A DNA stretch of 64,000 nt from Streptomyces sp. CGMCC 4.7035 (GCF_031583065.1 NZ_CP134053.1:2728001-2792000), one strand, 5' to 3'; shown: positions 46,449 through 55,488, counted from the stretch's first letter. A program made the numbers and translations. The notes: generated by a model not told the origin, from the letters alone.

Positions 46449-47126
46449 ATGACCACCCAGCACAGTACCGTCAGCGAAGTGATGACACGCGATGTCGTCA
46501 CAGTCCGCCCGGACACCTCGTTCAAGGAGATCACCTCCGTCCTGTCCAGCCACGGCATCAGCGCCGTCCCCGTGGCCGACGAGGATGGTGCGCCGGTGGG
46601 GCTGGTGTCCGAAGCCGATCTGCTCCGCAAGCAGGCCGAACAGCCCGAAAAGTACGGAGGTCAGGGGGCACCGCCCGGGTGGCCGCACGAGAAGGCCAAG
46701 GCACGCGCGGAAAACGCCGCCGGGCTGATGACCACCCCCGTGGCCACCGCTCACGCCGACTGGTCGGTCACCGAGGCGGCCCGTGCGATGGACCGCCACC
46801 ACGTCAAGCGACTGGTGGTCGTGGACGAGACGGACCACATCATCGGCATCGTCAGCCGCCCGGACCTGCTGCGGGTCTTCCTGCGCCCCGACGAGGAGAT
46901 ACGCCAGGAGATACGCGACGACGTATTGGAAGAGATGCTGCGGCTGGGCGGACAGGAGGTGCAGGTCCAGGTTCACGATGGAGTCGTCACCCTGCGCGGC
47001 GAGGTCGAGAAGCGCAGCACCGCCCAGATCGCCGAACGGCTCGCCAAGGGCGTGGACGGCGTGGTCACGGTCAGGCCGATGATCGACTACACCGTCGACG
47101 ACATGGCCACCCGGGACAAGCCGTAA
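46449..47126 (+). CDS. CBS-CBS-BON domain protein
   Basis: 225 residues. Two CBS domains (about 8-65, DVVTVRPDTSFKEITSVLSS; and about 95-150, HVKRLVVVDETDHIIGIVSR) form a Bateman module that binds adenine nucleotides. A BON domain follows (about 155-220, VHDGVVTLRGEVEKRS), linked to membranes or lipids. Such proteins are common stress/dormancy proteins in actinobacteria. The ATG at 46449 has GGAAGGAG upstream; an in-frame start at 46401 has no comparable site. The following bases contain the pncB fossil on the opposite strand. Confidence 0.88.
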   Translation: MTTQHSTVSEVMTRDVVTVRPDTSFKEITSVLSSHGISAVPVADEDGAPVGLVSEADLLRKQAEQPEKYGGQGAPPGWPHEKAKARAENAAGLMTTPVATAHADWSVTEAARAMDRHHVKRLVVVDETDHIIGIVSRPDLLRVFLRPDEEIRQEIRDDVLEEMLRLGGQEVQVQVHDGVVTLRGEVEKRSTAQIAERLAKGVDGVVTVRPMIDYTVDDMATRDKP

Positions 47127-47135
47127 CCGGGCACC

Positions 47136-47405
47136 GGGGACAGCTTCATGAGCGGGCGGCCGTCGTACTCCACGAGCTTGTACGCGGCGTCCAGTCAGGG
47201 CGCGTCCGCGGCCGGGCCGACCTTCGTGCCCGCGGTGTCCACGTCGATCGGGGCCCTGGTCCGGCTCGGATCGGCGACGGCGTACGCGTTGATCCCGCCG
47301 CTGGCGACGATGCGTACTCGACGAGCCCGGTGGCGTCGAGCGTGGCGCGCGCCCTTGGCGCCGGCTCCACCAGGGCGCCGCTGTCGAGACGGATCGCGCA
47401 GCCCG
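47136..47405 (-). pseudogene. pncB: nicotinate phosphoribosyltransferase fragment
   Basis: Decayed internal/C-terminal piece of pncB. In order it reads AIRLDSGALVEPAPRARATL, then after a -1 frameshift VRIVASGGINAYAV and APIDVDTAGTKVGPAADAP. After an in-frame TGA it reads LDAAYKLVEYDGRPLMKLS. These match the phosphate/substrate loops of the family. Both ends, one frame and one codon are broken, so it cannot make a working enzyme. No other NAD genes are nearby. The remaining sequence up to 47694 holds only the uraD upstream region. Confidence 0.75.
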
Positions 47406-47615
47406 GTCCCGCCGGATCTTCCCCAGGACGCGAGCCGCCGCCTTGACTCCCGTGTGTGCGACACCAGCGGGCCGCCGGAATCTGCGGTCGTCCAAGCGCC
47501 GGCAGCCGTACGTCCATGGGGCCCCGGCCGGGCCCCGGTTTTCAGCCGCTCTCGGGCCTCCTGTGAAGAGCCGCAGTCCGGCTGTCCGGGCGGCGGTTCT
47601 TGTTACCCGGAATTT

Positions 47616-47630
47616 TCAACAAAGTGTTGA
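47616..47630. promoter_or_regulatory. palindromic operator upstream of uraD
   Basis: TCAACAAAGTGTTGA, a perfect 6-3-6 inverted repeat, centred about 72 bases before the uraD start. It differs from the gcl/hyi sites, so the urate operon probably answers to another regulator. The regulator is not identified. Confidence 0.5.
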
Positions 47631-47694
47631 CGCCTGTGTCGCGGAGGGCGTTAGCTGTTCGCATCCCGTTCAGCCCCCCGGCCACGGAGGCCCC

Positions 47695-48213
47695 GTGACT
47701 TCGACTTCCACGCCGCCGGGCCTCGCCCGGTTCAACGCCTTGGAGGAGCACGCGGCCCTCGCCGCCCTCCACGAGGCGTGCGCCTCCACGGCCTGGGCCC
47801 GGCGGCTGCTCGCCGCGCGCCCCTACTCCACCGCCGACGACCTCTATGCCGCGAGCGACGCCGCCATGGCGGAGCTGACCACCGCGGACCTGGAGGAGGC
47901 GATGGCCGGGCACCCGCCGATCGGCCGCCCCAAGCCCGGGGACCCCGCCTCGGCCCGGGAACAGCGCGGCATGGCCGACGCGTCCGAGCAGCTCAAGGCG
48001 GAGATGCTGGAACTGAACCTGGCGTACCAGGAGAAGTTCGGGCATGTCTTCCTGATCTGCGCGACCGGCAGGACGGGAGAGCAGATGCGCGACGCGGTCA
48101 AGGAGCGGATCGGCAACACGCCGGAGCGGGAGAGGGAGATCGTCCGCACCGAGCTGGGCAAGATCAACCGCATCCGGCTGGCACGACTCGTCGAACAGGA
48201 CGCACAGACATGA
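47695..48213 (+). CDS. uraD: OHCU decarboxylase
   Basis: 172 residues. 2-oxo-4-hydroxy-4-carboxy-5-ureidoimidazoline decarboxylase, which makes (S)-allantoin in the third step after uricase. Family features are FNALEEHAALAALHEAC, the catalytic His in AGHPPIGRPK, and YQEKFGHVFLICATGRTGEQ. GTG at 47695 has GGAGG upstream. Its stop overlaps the start of uraH by 4 bases. First gene of a four-gene urate operon. Confidence 0.94.
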   Translation: MTSTSTPPGLARFNALEEHAALAALHEACASTAWARRLLAARPYSTADDLYAASDAAMAELTTADLEEAMAGHPPIGRPKPGDPASAREQRGMADASEQLKAEMLELNLAYQEKFGHVFLICATGRTGEQMRDAVKERIGNTPEREREIVRTELGKINRIRLARLVEQDAQT

Positions 48214-48644
48214 GCACCCGGACCACCGCGTCCGTGTCCACCCACATCCTGGACACCAGCCTCGGTCGCCCCGCAGAGGGCGTCGCCGTCCGCCTCTCCG
48301 CCCGCGCGGGGCGCGATGCGGACTGGCAGGTGCTCGGCGGCTCCGCGACCGACGCGGACGGCCGGTGCAAGGACCTCCCGGCCCTGCCGGAGGGGACGAC
48401 CCACGTACGGCTCGACTTCGCCGTGGAGGCGTACTTCGAGAAGTTCGAGAAGTTCGAGAAGTTCGAGAAGTTCGAGAAGAAGCAAGCCGATGCGCAGCAG
48501 GACGCCCCCGCGAATCGGGACAGCGGTGCCGTAGGAGCCTTCTTCCCGGAGGTGGCGGTCACGTTCGCCGTCGTGCCGGGCGAGCACTACCACGTACCGC
48601 TGCTGCTCAACCCGTTCGGCTACTCCGTTTACCGAGGGAGCTAG
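48210..48644 (+). CDS. uraH: hydroxyisourate hydrolase with FEK repeat insertion
   Basis: 144 residues, transthyretin-like 5-hydroxyisourate hydrolase. Conserved ends are VSTHILDTSLGRPA (His), PGEHYHVPLLLNPFGYS and the C-terminal YRGS. Usual length is near 110-120. Here an insertion of about 25 residues, FEK repeated five times then KKQADAQQDAPANRDSG, sits in the loop before AFFPEV. Catalytic residues are unaffected, so activity is likely kept. It couples with uraD and the uricase in the same operon. Confidence 0.93.
   Translation: MSTRTTASVSTHILDTSLGRPAEGVAVRLSARAGRDADWQVLGGSATDADGRCKDLPALPEGTTHVRLDFAVEAYFEKFEKFEKFEKFEKKQADAQQDAPANRDSGAVGAFFPEVAVTFAVVPGEHYHVPLLLNPFGYSVYRGS
48435..48479. repeat. 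9-bp tandem repeat in uraH
   Basis: TTCGAGAAG repeated exactly five times, in frame, coding for (Phe-Glu-Lys)5 in the hydroxyisourate hydrolase. Confidence 0.95.
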
Positions 48645-48651
48645 CAGGCAC

Positions 48652-49554
48652 ATGGCAGTTCTGGGACAGAACCAGTACGGCAAGGCCGAGAACCGAGTCG
48701 TGAAGATCACGCGGGACGGCGCCACCCACCACATCAAGGACCTGAACGTATCCGTCTCGCTCTCCGGCGACATGGACGAGGTCCACTACTCCGGCTCCAA
48801 CGCCAACGTCCTGCCGACCGACACCACCAAGAACACGGTGTACGCGTTCGCCAAGGAGTACGGCGTCGAGTCCGCCGAACAGTTCGGCATCCACCTCGCC
48901 CGGCACTTCGTCACCTCGCAGGAACACATCCACCGGGCCCGCATCCGCATCGAGGAGTACGCCTGGGAGCGGATCGAGCACTCCAAGAAGGGCGCCCACT
49001 CCTTTGTCCGCAAGGGCCAGGAGACCCGGCTGACGCAGATCACCTACGACGGCGAGACGTGGGAAGTGGTCTCCGGCCTCAAGGACCTCGTCGTGATGAA
49101 CTCGACCGACTCCGAATTCTGGGGGTACGTCAAGGACAAGTACACGACGCTCCCCGAGGCCTACGACCGCATCCTGGCCACCGAGGTCTCCGGCCGCTGG
49201 CGGTTCAACTGGACCGACGACGAACAGCCGATGCCCGACTGGAACCAGTCCTACGAGCAGACGAAGAAGCACCTGCTCCAGGCGTTCGCCGAAACGTACT
49301 CGCTCTCCTTGCAGCAGACGCTGTACCAGATGGGCGCGCGCATCATCGACAACCGCGACGAGATGGACGAGATCCGCTTCTCACTCCCGAACAAGCACCA
49401 CTTCCTGGTGGACCTGGAGCCGTTCGGGCTGAAGAACGACACCGCCGACGGAGCCGTGTACTTCGCCGCCGACCGCCCCTACGGCCTGATCGAGGCCACG
49501 GTGCTGCGGGACGGCTGCGAGGCGCGCATCCCGGCGGACCTCACCAACCTCTGA
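48652..49554 (+). CDS. factor-independent urate oxidase (uricase)
   Basis: 300 residues. Two T-fold halves are recognisable. The charge-relay Lys is in YGKAENRVVKI, the catalytic Thr in TDTTKNTVYAFAKEYG, and the C-terminal half carries LVDLEPFGLKND. It oxidises urate to 5-hydroxyisourate and H2O2 without a cofactor. It starts 7 bases after uraH and is followed 28 bases later by the 8-oxoguanine deaminase. Typical length, nothing missing. Confidence 0.95.
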   Translation: MAVLGQNQYGKAENRVVKITRDGATHHIKDLNVSVSLSGDMDEVHYSGSNANVLPTDTTKNTVYAFAKEYGVESAEQFGIHLARHFVTSQEHIHRARIRIEEYAWERIEHSKKGAHSFVRKGQETRLTQITYDGETWEVVSGLKDLVVMNSTDSEFWGYVKDKYTTLPEAYDRILATEVSGRWRFNWTDDEQPMPDWNQSYEQTKKHLLQAFAETYSLSLQQTLYQMGARIIDNRDEMDEIRFSLPNKHHFLVDLEPFGLKNDTADGAVYFAADRPYGLIEATVLRDGCEARIPADLTNL

Positions 49555-49582
49555 CGCGGACACGGAAAGTAGGGGACGAACG

Positions 49583-50956
49583 ATGGCCCAGCGCATCGTC
49601 ATCGAGAACTGTTCGATCGCGACCGTCGACGCCGACGACACCGAGTACGCGAACGGGCATGTCGTCATCGCGGACAACCGCGTCGAGGCGGTCGGCGCGG
49701 GCCGGGCCCCCGAGGGCCTGGAGAACGTCGTACGCCGCATCGACGCGTCCGGTCACCTGGTGACCCCGGGCCTGGTCAACACCCACCACCACTTCTACCA
49801 GTGGATCACCCGGGGTTTGGCCACCGACCACAACCTCTTCGACTGGCTCGTCACGCTGTACCCGACCTGGGCGCGCATCGACGAGCAGATGGTGTACGCG
49901 GCGGCTCAGGGATCGCTGGCAATGATGGCCCGGGGCGGCGTCACCACGGCCATGGACCACCACTACGTCTTCCCCCGGGGCTCCGGCGACCTGTCCGGCG
50001 CGATCGTCCGCGCCGCCCGCGAGACGGGCGTCCGCTTCACCCTCGCGCGCGGCTCCATGGACCGCAGCGAGAAGGACGGGGGCCTGCCACCGGACTTCGC
50101 CGTCGAGACCCTCGAAGGCGCGCTGGCCGCGACCGAGGAGACCGTCAAGCAACACCACGACGCCTCCTTCGACGCGATGACCCAGGTCGCCGTCGCACCC
50201 TGTTCCCCCTTCTCCGTCTCCACCGAACTGCTCCGCCAGGGTGCCGAGCTGGCCCGCCGGCTCGGCGTACGCCTGCACACCCACGGCTCGGAGACGATCG
50301 AGGAGGAGAAGTTCTGCCACGAGCTGTTCGGCATGGGCCCGACCGACTACTTCGAGTCAACCGGCTGGCTCGGTGACGACGTGTGGATGGCGCACTGCGT
50401 CCACATGAACGACGCCGACATCGCCGCCTTCGCCCGGACGAGGACGGGGGTCGCCCACTGCCCGTCGTCCAACGCTCGCCTCGCGGCCGGCATCGCGCGG
50501 GTCCCCGACATGCTGGCCGCCGGCGTCCCCGTCGGCCTCGGCGTCGACGGCACCGCGTCGAACGAGTCCGGCGAACTCCACACCGAACTGCGCAACGCGC
50601 TCCTGATCAACCGTCTGGGCGCCCACCGCGAGGCCGCCCTGAACGCCCGGCAGGCGCTGCGCCTCGGCACCTACGGCGGCGCCCAGGTGCTGGGCCGTTC
50701 CTCGGAGACCGGCTCCCTGGAACCGGGCAAGCTGGCCGACCTGGTCCTGTGGAAGCTGGACACCCTCGCCCACGCCTCGATCGCCGACCCGGTGACCGCG
50801 CTGGTCTTCGGGGCGGCGGCGCCGGTCACGGCCTCCTTCGTGGGCGGCCGGCAGATCGTCGAGAACGGCCGCCTGCTGCATGTCGACGAGGACGCGATCG
50901 CCCGCTCCACGCGGGAGGAGGCACAGCGCCTGGCACGGATCGCCGGCCAGGGCTGA
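49583..50956 (+). CDS. 8-oxoguanine deaminase
   Basis: 457-residue amidohydrolase. Metal motif NTHHHFYQW near residue 72, then VRLHTHGSETIEEEKFC, MAHCVHMNDADI and GVDGTASNESGEL with the metal Asp. It matches the atrazine-chlorohydrolase-like deaminases annotated as 8-oxoguanine deaminase, which make urate. As the last gene of the operon it would feed the uricase with urate from oxidised purines. A related cytosine/guanine-type deaminase activity is possible. Confidence 0.9.
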   Translation: MAQRIVIENCSIATVDADDTEYANGHVVIADNRVEAVGAGRAPEGLENVVRRIDASGHLVTPGLVNTHHHFYQWITRGLATDHNLFDWLVTLYPTWARIDEQMVYAAAQGSLAMMARGGVTTAMDHHYVFPRGSGDLSGAIVRAARETGVRFTLARGSMDRSEKDGGLPPDFAVETLEGALAATEETVKQHHDASFDAMTQVAVAPCSPFSVSTELLRQGAELARRLGVRLHTHGSETIEEEKFCHELFGMGPTDYFESTGWLGDDVWMAHCVHMNDADIAAFARTRTGVAHCPSSNARLAAGIARVPDMLAAGVPVGLGVDGTASNESGELHTELRNALLINRLGAHREAALNARQALRLGTYGGAQVLGRSSETGSLEPGKLADLVLWKLDTLAHASIADPVTALVFGAAAPVTASFVGGRQIVENGRLLHVDEDAIARSTREEAQRLARIAGQG

Positions 50957-50969
50957 GCAGTCGAAGTCT

Positions 50970-51063
50970 CCGGCCGGGAGGGACGGCTCCCGGCCGGCGG
51001 CCGTGAACCCGAGCGGGGTCGCGGCGGCCGTGCCCGGGGCGCGCGTGGACGCGCGCGCCCCGG
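50970..51063. terminator. two hairpins after the urate operon
   Basis: Two perfect stems: CCGGCCGGGAG/CTCCCGGCCGG (50970-50997) and CCGGGGCGCGCG/CGCGCGCCCCGG (51034-51063). They lie between the deaminase and the convergent exonuclease gene and probably terminate both. Confidence 0.7.
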
Positions 51064-51098
51064 AACGGTCCTCGTTCGAGGGAGGCCGGGGGAGGAGG

Positions 51099-51701
51099 TC
51101 ATGGAGCCGACCCGGGCCCCGGCCACCTCATGAGGTTCGCGAACAGCTCGGCCTGCTCGATCGCGTCGTCGAGGGCGTGATGCGTGTGCCGACGCCTCGA
51201 CAGCAGCTCGCGCGGCATCGTGCCCTTGGCCACCGCCCGCAGCGGAAGCCCCGCCTTCGTGGCGTACAGCGTCTTCATGTCGAGGCAACCCGAGTGGCCG
51301 AAGGGGCTCGCCCCGGTGAACCGGATCAGGTACCAGTACAGAAACGTCCAGTCGTACGACGCCGGGTAACCGCACATCACCGGCTGCGCGCCCGCCGCGG
51401 CCGCACGCACCCAGTCGGCGAACTCGGCGAGCACGACCGTCGGTTCGGCCCCTTCCCGTCCCAGCCGCTCGCGGTCGAGCCCGCTCACGGCCAGCGCCTC
51501 GGGGACGAACTCCTCGCTGATCGGGCGCAGCTCGCGATAGAAGGTCACCTTCTCCGGATCGGCGGCCGTGAACCCGTCGGCGTCCTGCGTCCCGGCGACC
51601 GCGGCGCCCAGGCTGAGCATGGAGTACGGCCCGGGGATCGGGCCGTCGGCCTCGATGTCCACGGAGATGTAGAGGCTGGGCTTGATGCGTCGTGCGGCCA
51701 T
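51099..51701 (-). CDS. DEDD-family 3'-5' exonuclease
   Basis: 200 residues with an RNase T/DnaQ-like fold. Exo I is SVDIEADGPIPG (Asp and Glu), Exo II lies near VMCGYPASYDWTFL, and Exo III is THHALDDAIEQAELF with His and Asp of the DEDDh type. It would degrade single-stranded nucleic acid from the 3' end using two metals. It is monocistronic and ends convergent to the urate operon. The specific substrate (DNA repair tract or RNA end) is not known. Confidence 0.88.
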   Translation of the reverse strand: MAARRIKPSLYISVDIEADGPIPGPYSMLSLGAAVAGTQDADGFTAADPEKVTFYRELRPISEEFVPEALAVSGLDRERLGREGAEPTVVLAEFADWVRAAAAGAQPVMCGYPASYDWTFLYWYLIRFTGASPFGHSGCLDMKTLYATKAGLPLRAVAKGTMPRELLSRRRHTHHALDDAIEQAELFANLMRWPGPGSAP

Positions 51702-51746
51702 GAAGGTGAAGGATCCCAGGTCGGCGGGGCACCCCGCACCCGAAAT

Positions 51747-52547
51747 TCAGCCTCGGCGGAACGCCTGGCAGGGCTGGGGCCGGGGCAGGAGGCCGGTGAA
51801 GAACGAGCGGGGCGGGACGCCCATCAGGGTGCGGAAGTCGGACGTCATGTGCGACTGGTCGTAGTACCCCGTGGCGGCGGCCAGCTCGGACCACGGCGCG
51901 GTGGCGGCATGGGTCAGGACATGGCGTACGCGGTTGATACGGGCGTAGTGCTTGGGGGAGACGCCGATGCCCTCGGCGAAGAGGTTGCGCAGCTGCCGCT
52001 CGCTGACCGCGAGGTCGCGTGCCACTTCCCTCACCTGCGCGGGGATGCGGTCCGTCCGGGTCGACAGGGCGTCGGCGGCGGCGCGCAGCAGCGCATTTCG
52101 CGAGCGGTCCGCAGTCGGAGCACGCCGGCCGGGCAACACCCTAGCCAGGTGCGCCACCATCTCCTCGGGCGCCAAGTCGTGCAGCTCGTCCGCCAGTTGC
52201 GGGAACGACCCGGTCATGTCGCTCAGTCGTACGACCTGTCCCACGAGGTTGACCGCTGGCACGCCGAGCAGCGGACGTGCCGTACCCGGCCGCAGGCGAA
52301 GCTGTACACACGATGCGACGCGTTGGTCCGCGTCCGCGTGGTACGAGGCGCGGGTGCGCGGACCGACGACCAGGGTGTCGCGGCGGCCGTTCTCCTCGAC
52401 CCGTACGACCAGTTTCGTCGCGGTGTCCGGTACATGGGCGAACGATTCCGGCGACCGGCCCGCGACGGACACGGACTCGATGTCGGCGATCCAGGCGCGT
52501 AACACTTCGGGGACGGGCAGGGTGAGCTCGGCAAGGGCGTTGGTCAC
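51747..52547 (-). CDS. AraC family transcriptional regulator
   Basis: 266 residues. An N-terminal cupin-like sensing region (about 1-130) precedes a C-terminal AraC double helix-turn-helix (about 170-260; VREVARDLAVSERQLRNLFA, then HMTSDFRTLMGVPPRSFF). Start at GTG 52547 or 52550, both after GGTGGA. Divergent from an NmrA-like oxidoreductase gene, which it probably regulates. The inducer is unknown. Confidence 0.88.
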   Translation of the reverse strand: MTNALAELTLPVPEVLRAWIADIESVSVAGRSPESFAHVPDTATKLVVRVEENGRRDTLVVGPRTRASYHADADQRVASCVQLRLRPGTARPLLGVPAVNLVGQVVRLSDMTGSFPQLADELHDLAPEEMVAHLARVLPGRRAPTADRSRNALLRAAADALSTRTDRIPAQVREVARDLAVSERQLRNLFAEGIGVSPKHYARINRVRHVLTHAATAPWSELAAATGYYDQSHMTSDFRTLMGVPPRSFFTGLLPRPQPCQAFRRG

Positions 52548-52643
52548 CACTCCACCGTAAGCGCGCCGCCCGTCCGCGCGGGCGGGCGAACCGTGCCGGA
52601 ATTTCCTAGAGACCGGGCGGTGCGGATCGCCACCGTGGTGGTC

Positions 52644-53495
52644 ATGATCCTCGTCACGGGTGCCACGGGCACCATCGGCAGTGAAGTCGTACGACAGCTC
52701 ACGGCGCGCGGCGAGAAGGTGCGCGCTCTGACCCGCGACCCGGCGAAGGCCCGAGTGCCCTCGGGGGTGGAGGTGATACGCGGGGACTACCTCGACCCGG
52801 GCTCCCTGGAGGCGGCGATGTCCGGGGTGACGGCCGCGTTCCTGGTGGGTGTCCCCGGCCCGGACACACGGCACGATCAGGACCTGGTGGCGTCGGCGAG
52901 GGCGGCGGGGGTACGCCGGTTGGTGAAGCTCTCCGCGATCGCGACGGGTGATCCCGCAGTGGGCCCGTCCGGCACCTGGCATCTCGCCGGTGAACAGGCC
53001 GTCCAAGAGAGCGGGGCGCAGTGGACGGTCCTGCGGCCCTCCAGTTTCGCCTCGAACACGCTGAGCTGGGCGGAGGCGGTCGGGGCGGGAGAGCCGGTGC
53101 CGAACCTGAGCGGTGACGGGCCGCAGGGGGTGGTCGATCCGCGTGACGTGTCCGAGGTGGCGGTACGGGCCCTCCTCGACGGTCGGTACGCGGGGCGCAC
53201 GTACACGCTGACCGGTCCGGAGACGATCAGCGTCCCCGGCCAGGCCGCCGTGCTCGCCGCGGTTCTCGGCCGTCCGGTCACGACACACGACCTCTCGCCG
53301 GAGGAAGCGCGTGAACACCTGCGCGCCTGGGGCCTGGGGGAGGCGAACGCGGAGGGCGTCCTTGCCGGTAGCGCCTTCGTCCGCAAGGGCGGCAACGCCG
53401 TCGTCACCGAGGACGTACCGGAGGTGCTGGGGCGGCCGGCGCGGACGTACCGGGAGTGGGCCGAGGACCACAGGGAGGCATTCGCGCCGGCGTGA
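52644..53495 (+). CDS. NmrA-like NAD(P)-binding oxidoreductase
   Basis: 283 residues, atypical short-chain dehydrogenase. The nucleotide site VTGATGTIGSEVVRQL is at the N-terminus, followed by ALTRDPAKA (NADP-type basic loop), VIRGDYLDPGSL and the WTVLRPSSFASN region. The catalytic Tyr-x3-Lys is not evident, as usual in NmrA/QOR2-like proteins, which act as redox sensors or quinone reductases. ATG at 52644 is used because the Rossmann strand begins there. It shares a divergent promoter with the AraC regulator. Confidence 0.85.
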   Translation: MILVTGATGTIGSEVVRQLTARGEKVRALTRDPAKARVPSGVEVIRGDYLDPGSLEAAMSGVTAAFLVGVPGPDTRHDQDLVASARAAGVRRLVKLSAIATGDPAVGPSGTWHLAGEQAVQESGAQWTVLRPSSFASNTLSWAEAVGAGEPVPNLSGDGPQGVVDPRDVSEVAVRALLDGRYAGRTYTLTGPETISVPGQAAVLAAVLGRPVTTHDLSPEEAREHLRAWGLGEANAEGVLAGSAFVRKGGNAVVTEDVPEVLGRPARTYREWAEDHREAFAPA

Positions 53496-53511
53496 GGCGC
53501 GGTGGCGGGGG

Positions 53512-54954
53512 TCAGTTCCGTGCCTGCTCGGTACGTGACCTCAGCACGACCGCGGCCAGCGCCAGCGCCCCCGCCGCGAGCGCCGTCGCCACCCGGAACG
53601 CCAGCTGATAGCCCTCCGCCGTGGCCGGAACCAGCTCCGCGCCCCGGCCGAGCAGCCCGTCGGTGTGGCTCGCGGCCAGCGTGGACAGCACCGCAAGGCC
53701 CAGCGAACCACCCACCACCTGTGTGGTGTTGAAGAGCCCGGAGGCCAGACCGGCGTCCTCCTCGCGCGCGCCCGACATGGCGAGCCCGGTCAGCGCGGGC
53801 ATGGCGGCGGCGAACCCGGCGGCGAGCAGGAGCAGCGGCGGGAGGACGTCCGTGACGTACGAGCCGTGCACGGGGGCCCGGCTCAGCAGCGCCATGCCGG
53901 CGACGATGAGCGCGAGCCCCGCGAGCAGCACCCGGTATGCGCCGAACCGGCCGATGGACCGCGCCGAGAGCCCCAGCATCAGCACGCCGATCGCGATCGG
54001 CGCCGGAAGGAAGGCCGTGCCGGTGGTCAACTCGTCGTAGCCGAGGACGCGTTGCAGGTAGAGCGCGCCGATGAACTGGAAGCCGTACATCGTCGCGATC
54101 ATCAGGACCTGGACGGCGTTCGCGCCGCTCAGCATCCGGGAGCCGAACAGCCGCAGTCGCAGCAGGGGTCGTGCGGCCCGGGCCTGGCGGACGGTGAACG
54201 CGACGAAGAGGGCGAGGGCGAGGGCGCCAAGGAGCAGGGTGACGGTCGGGCCGCGGTCGCCGGAGCCGACGATGACATACACCGTGAGCATCAGCGCGCC
54301 GGTGACCAGCGCCGCACCCGGGTAGTCGGCGCCCTTGCCGAGTCCGGCGCCGCTCTCGGGGGCGAGCACCCGCAGGGCCGCGAGCCAGGCCACGACCCCG
54401 ATCGGCAGGTTGATCAAGAAGATCCAGTGCCAGTTCAGGGCCTGCGTCAGCGCCCCGCCGAGGAACGTGCCGAGCGCCCCGCCCGCCGCGCCCACCGCGC
54501 TGAACACCGCGATGGCCCGGGCCTGTTCGCGCGGTTCGGGAAACAGCGCGACCAGCATGCCGAGTACCACGGCCGATGTCATCGCCCCACCCACGCCCTG
54601 CGCGGCCCGCGCCGCGATCAGCACGCCCTGGCTGGTCGCGACCCCGCACAGCACCGAGGCCGCGGTGAACACGGCGAGCCCCGCCGCGAACATCCGCCTG
54701 CGGCCCACCAGGTCGCCCAGACGGCCCACCAGCAACAGCAGCCCGCCGAACGGGATCAGATACGCGTTGACCACCCAGGCGAGTCCCGGCCCCGAGAAGC
54801 CGAGGTCGCTCTGGATGGCGGGCATCGCCACGGTGACGATGTTGCCGTCCAGGATCGTCATCAGCGTTCCCGCGCACAGGACGACGAGGGACGCCCAGCG
54901 GGAGTACGTTCGTCGCGGCGACGCCTGCGCCGTTGACTCGATCAAGGTCGACAT
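53512..54954 (-). CDS. DHA2-type MFS drug exporter
   Basis: 480 residues, about 14 membrane helices, the EmrB/QacA layout. Motifs: LDGNIVTVAMPAIQSDLG in helix 1, GRLGDLVGRRRMF (motif A) and the antiporter-type GGALGTFLGGALTQ (motif C). It pumps small toxic compounds out using the proton gradient. ATG at 54954 has GGAGGG upstream. It is divergent from an HxlR-family regulator 119 bases away, which probably represses it. Confidence 0.92.
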   Translation of the reverse strand: MSTLIESTAQASPRRTYSRWASLVVLCAGTLMTILDGNIVTVAMPAIQSDLGFSGPGLAWVVNAYLIPFGGLLLLVGRLGDLVGRRRMFAAGLAVFTAASVLCGVATSQGVLIAARAAQGVGGAMTSAVVLGMLVALFPEPREQARAIAVFSAVGAAGGALGTFLGGALTQALNWHWIFLINLPIGVVAWLAALRVLAPESGAGLGKGADYPGAALVTGALMLTVYVIVGSGDRGPTVTLLLGALALALFVAFTVRQARAARPLLRLRLFGSRMLSGANAVQVLMIATMYGFQFIGALYLQRVLGYDELTTGTAFLPAPIAIGVLMLGLSARSIGRFGAYRVLLAGLALIVAGMALLSRAPVHGSYVTDVLPPLLLLAAGFAAAMPALTGLAMSGAREEDAGLASGLFNTTQVVGGSLGLAVLSTLAASHTDGLLGRGAELVPATAEGYQLAFRVATALAAGALALAAVVLRSRTEQARN

Positions 54955-55005
54955 GGGGGATGCCCTCCGCGTTGGCCATGGCTGCCGTGGCCGCCCTGGG
55001 TTTCT

Positions 55006-55018
55006 TAAGTGCACGACT
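55006..55018. promoter_or_regulatory. possible HxlR operator
   Basis: AAGTGCACGACTT, a 4-5-4 inverted repeat between the divergent MFS exporter and HxlR genes. Its position suits repression of both. Short and untested. Confidence 0.35.
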
Positions 55019-55073
55019 TGTAACGGGGGACATCGTGCGTGACCATAAAGGCCCGGCGTAAGGAGGCAGTTCG

Positions 55074-55475
55074 ATGTCCCAGAGGAACACCGGTGTTACC
55101 GCGCAGGTCGTGAACGCGTACGCGTGCCCGGTCCGTGAAGTTCTTGACAGGGTCGCCGGTAAATGGAGCGTGCAGATCCTTGTCGCCGCCGCGCGCGGGC
55201 CGATCCGCTTCACCGAGTTGGAGCGCAGCATCGAGGGCATCAGCCGCCGCATGCTCACGCTGACCCTGCGCAATCTGGAGCGCGACGGACTCGTCACGCG
55301 CACCGTCCGTCCGACGGTGCCGCCGAAGGTCGAGTACGAACTCACCTCGGCCGCACGTGAGTTGCACGAGACCTTGCAACGGCTGACCGACTGGGCCGAG
55401 CGCAACCGCACCTACATCGCCGAGTCACGCGCGGCCTACGACGCCGAGCACCAGCCGGAACTGCTCGACGCATAG
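55074..55475 (+). CDS. HxlR family transcriptional regulator
   Basis: 133 residues, a single winged helix-turn-helix. The signature CPVREVLDRVAGKWSVQIL contains the conserved N-terminal Cys (Cys18), which in some members is a redox or aldehyde sensor. RFTELERSIEGISRRMLTLT and the wing LVTRTVRPTVPPKVEYEL follow. Divergent from the MFS exporter; likely its regulator. Confidence 0.9.
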   Translation: MSQRNTGVTAQVVNAYACPVREVLDRVAGKWSVQILVAAARGPIRFTELERSIEGISRRMLTLTLRNLERDGLVTRTVRPTVPPKVEYELTSAARELHETLQRLTDWAERNRTYIAESRAAYDAEHQPELLDA

Positions 55476-55488
55476 ACCGCACCGCACC

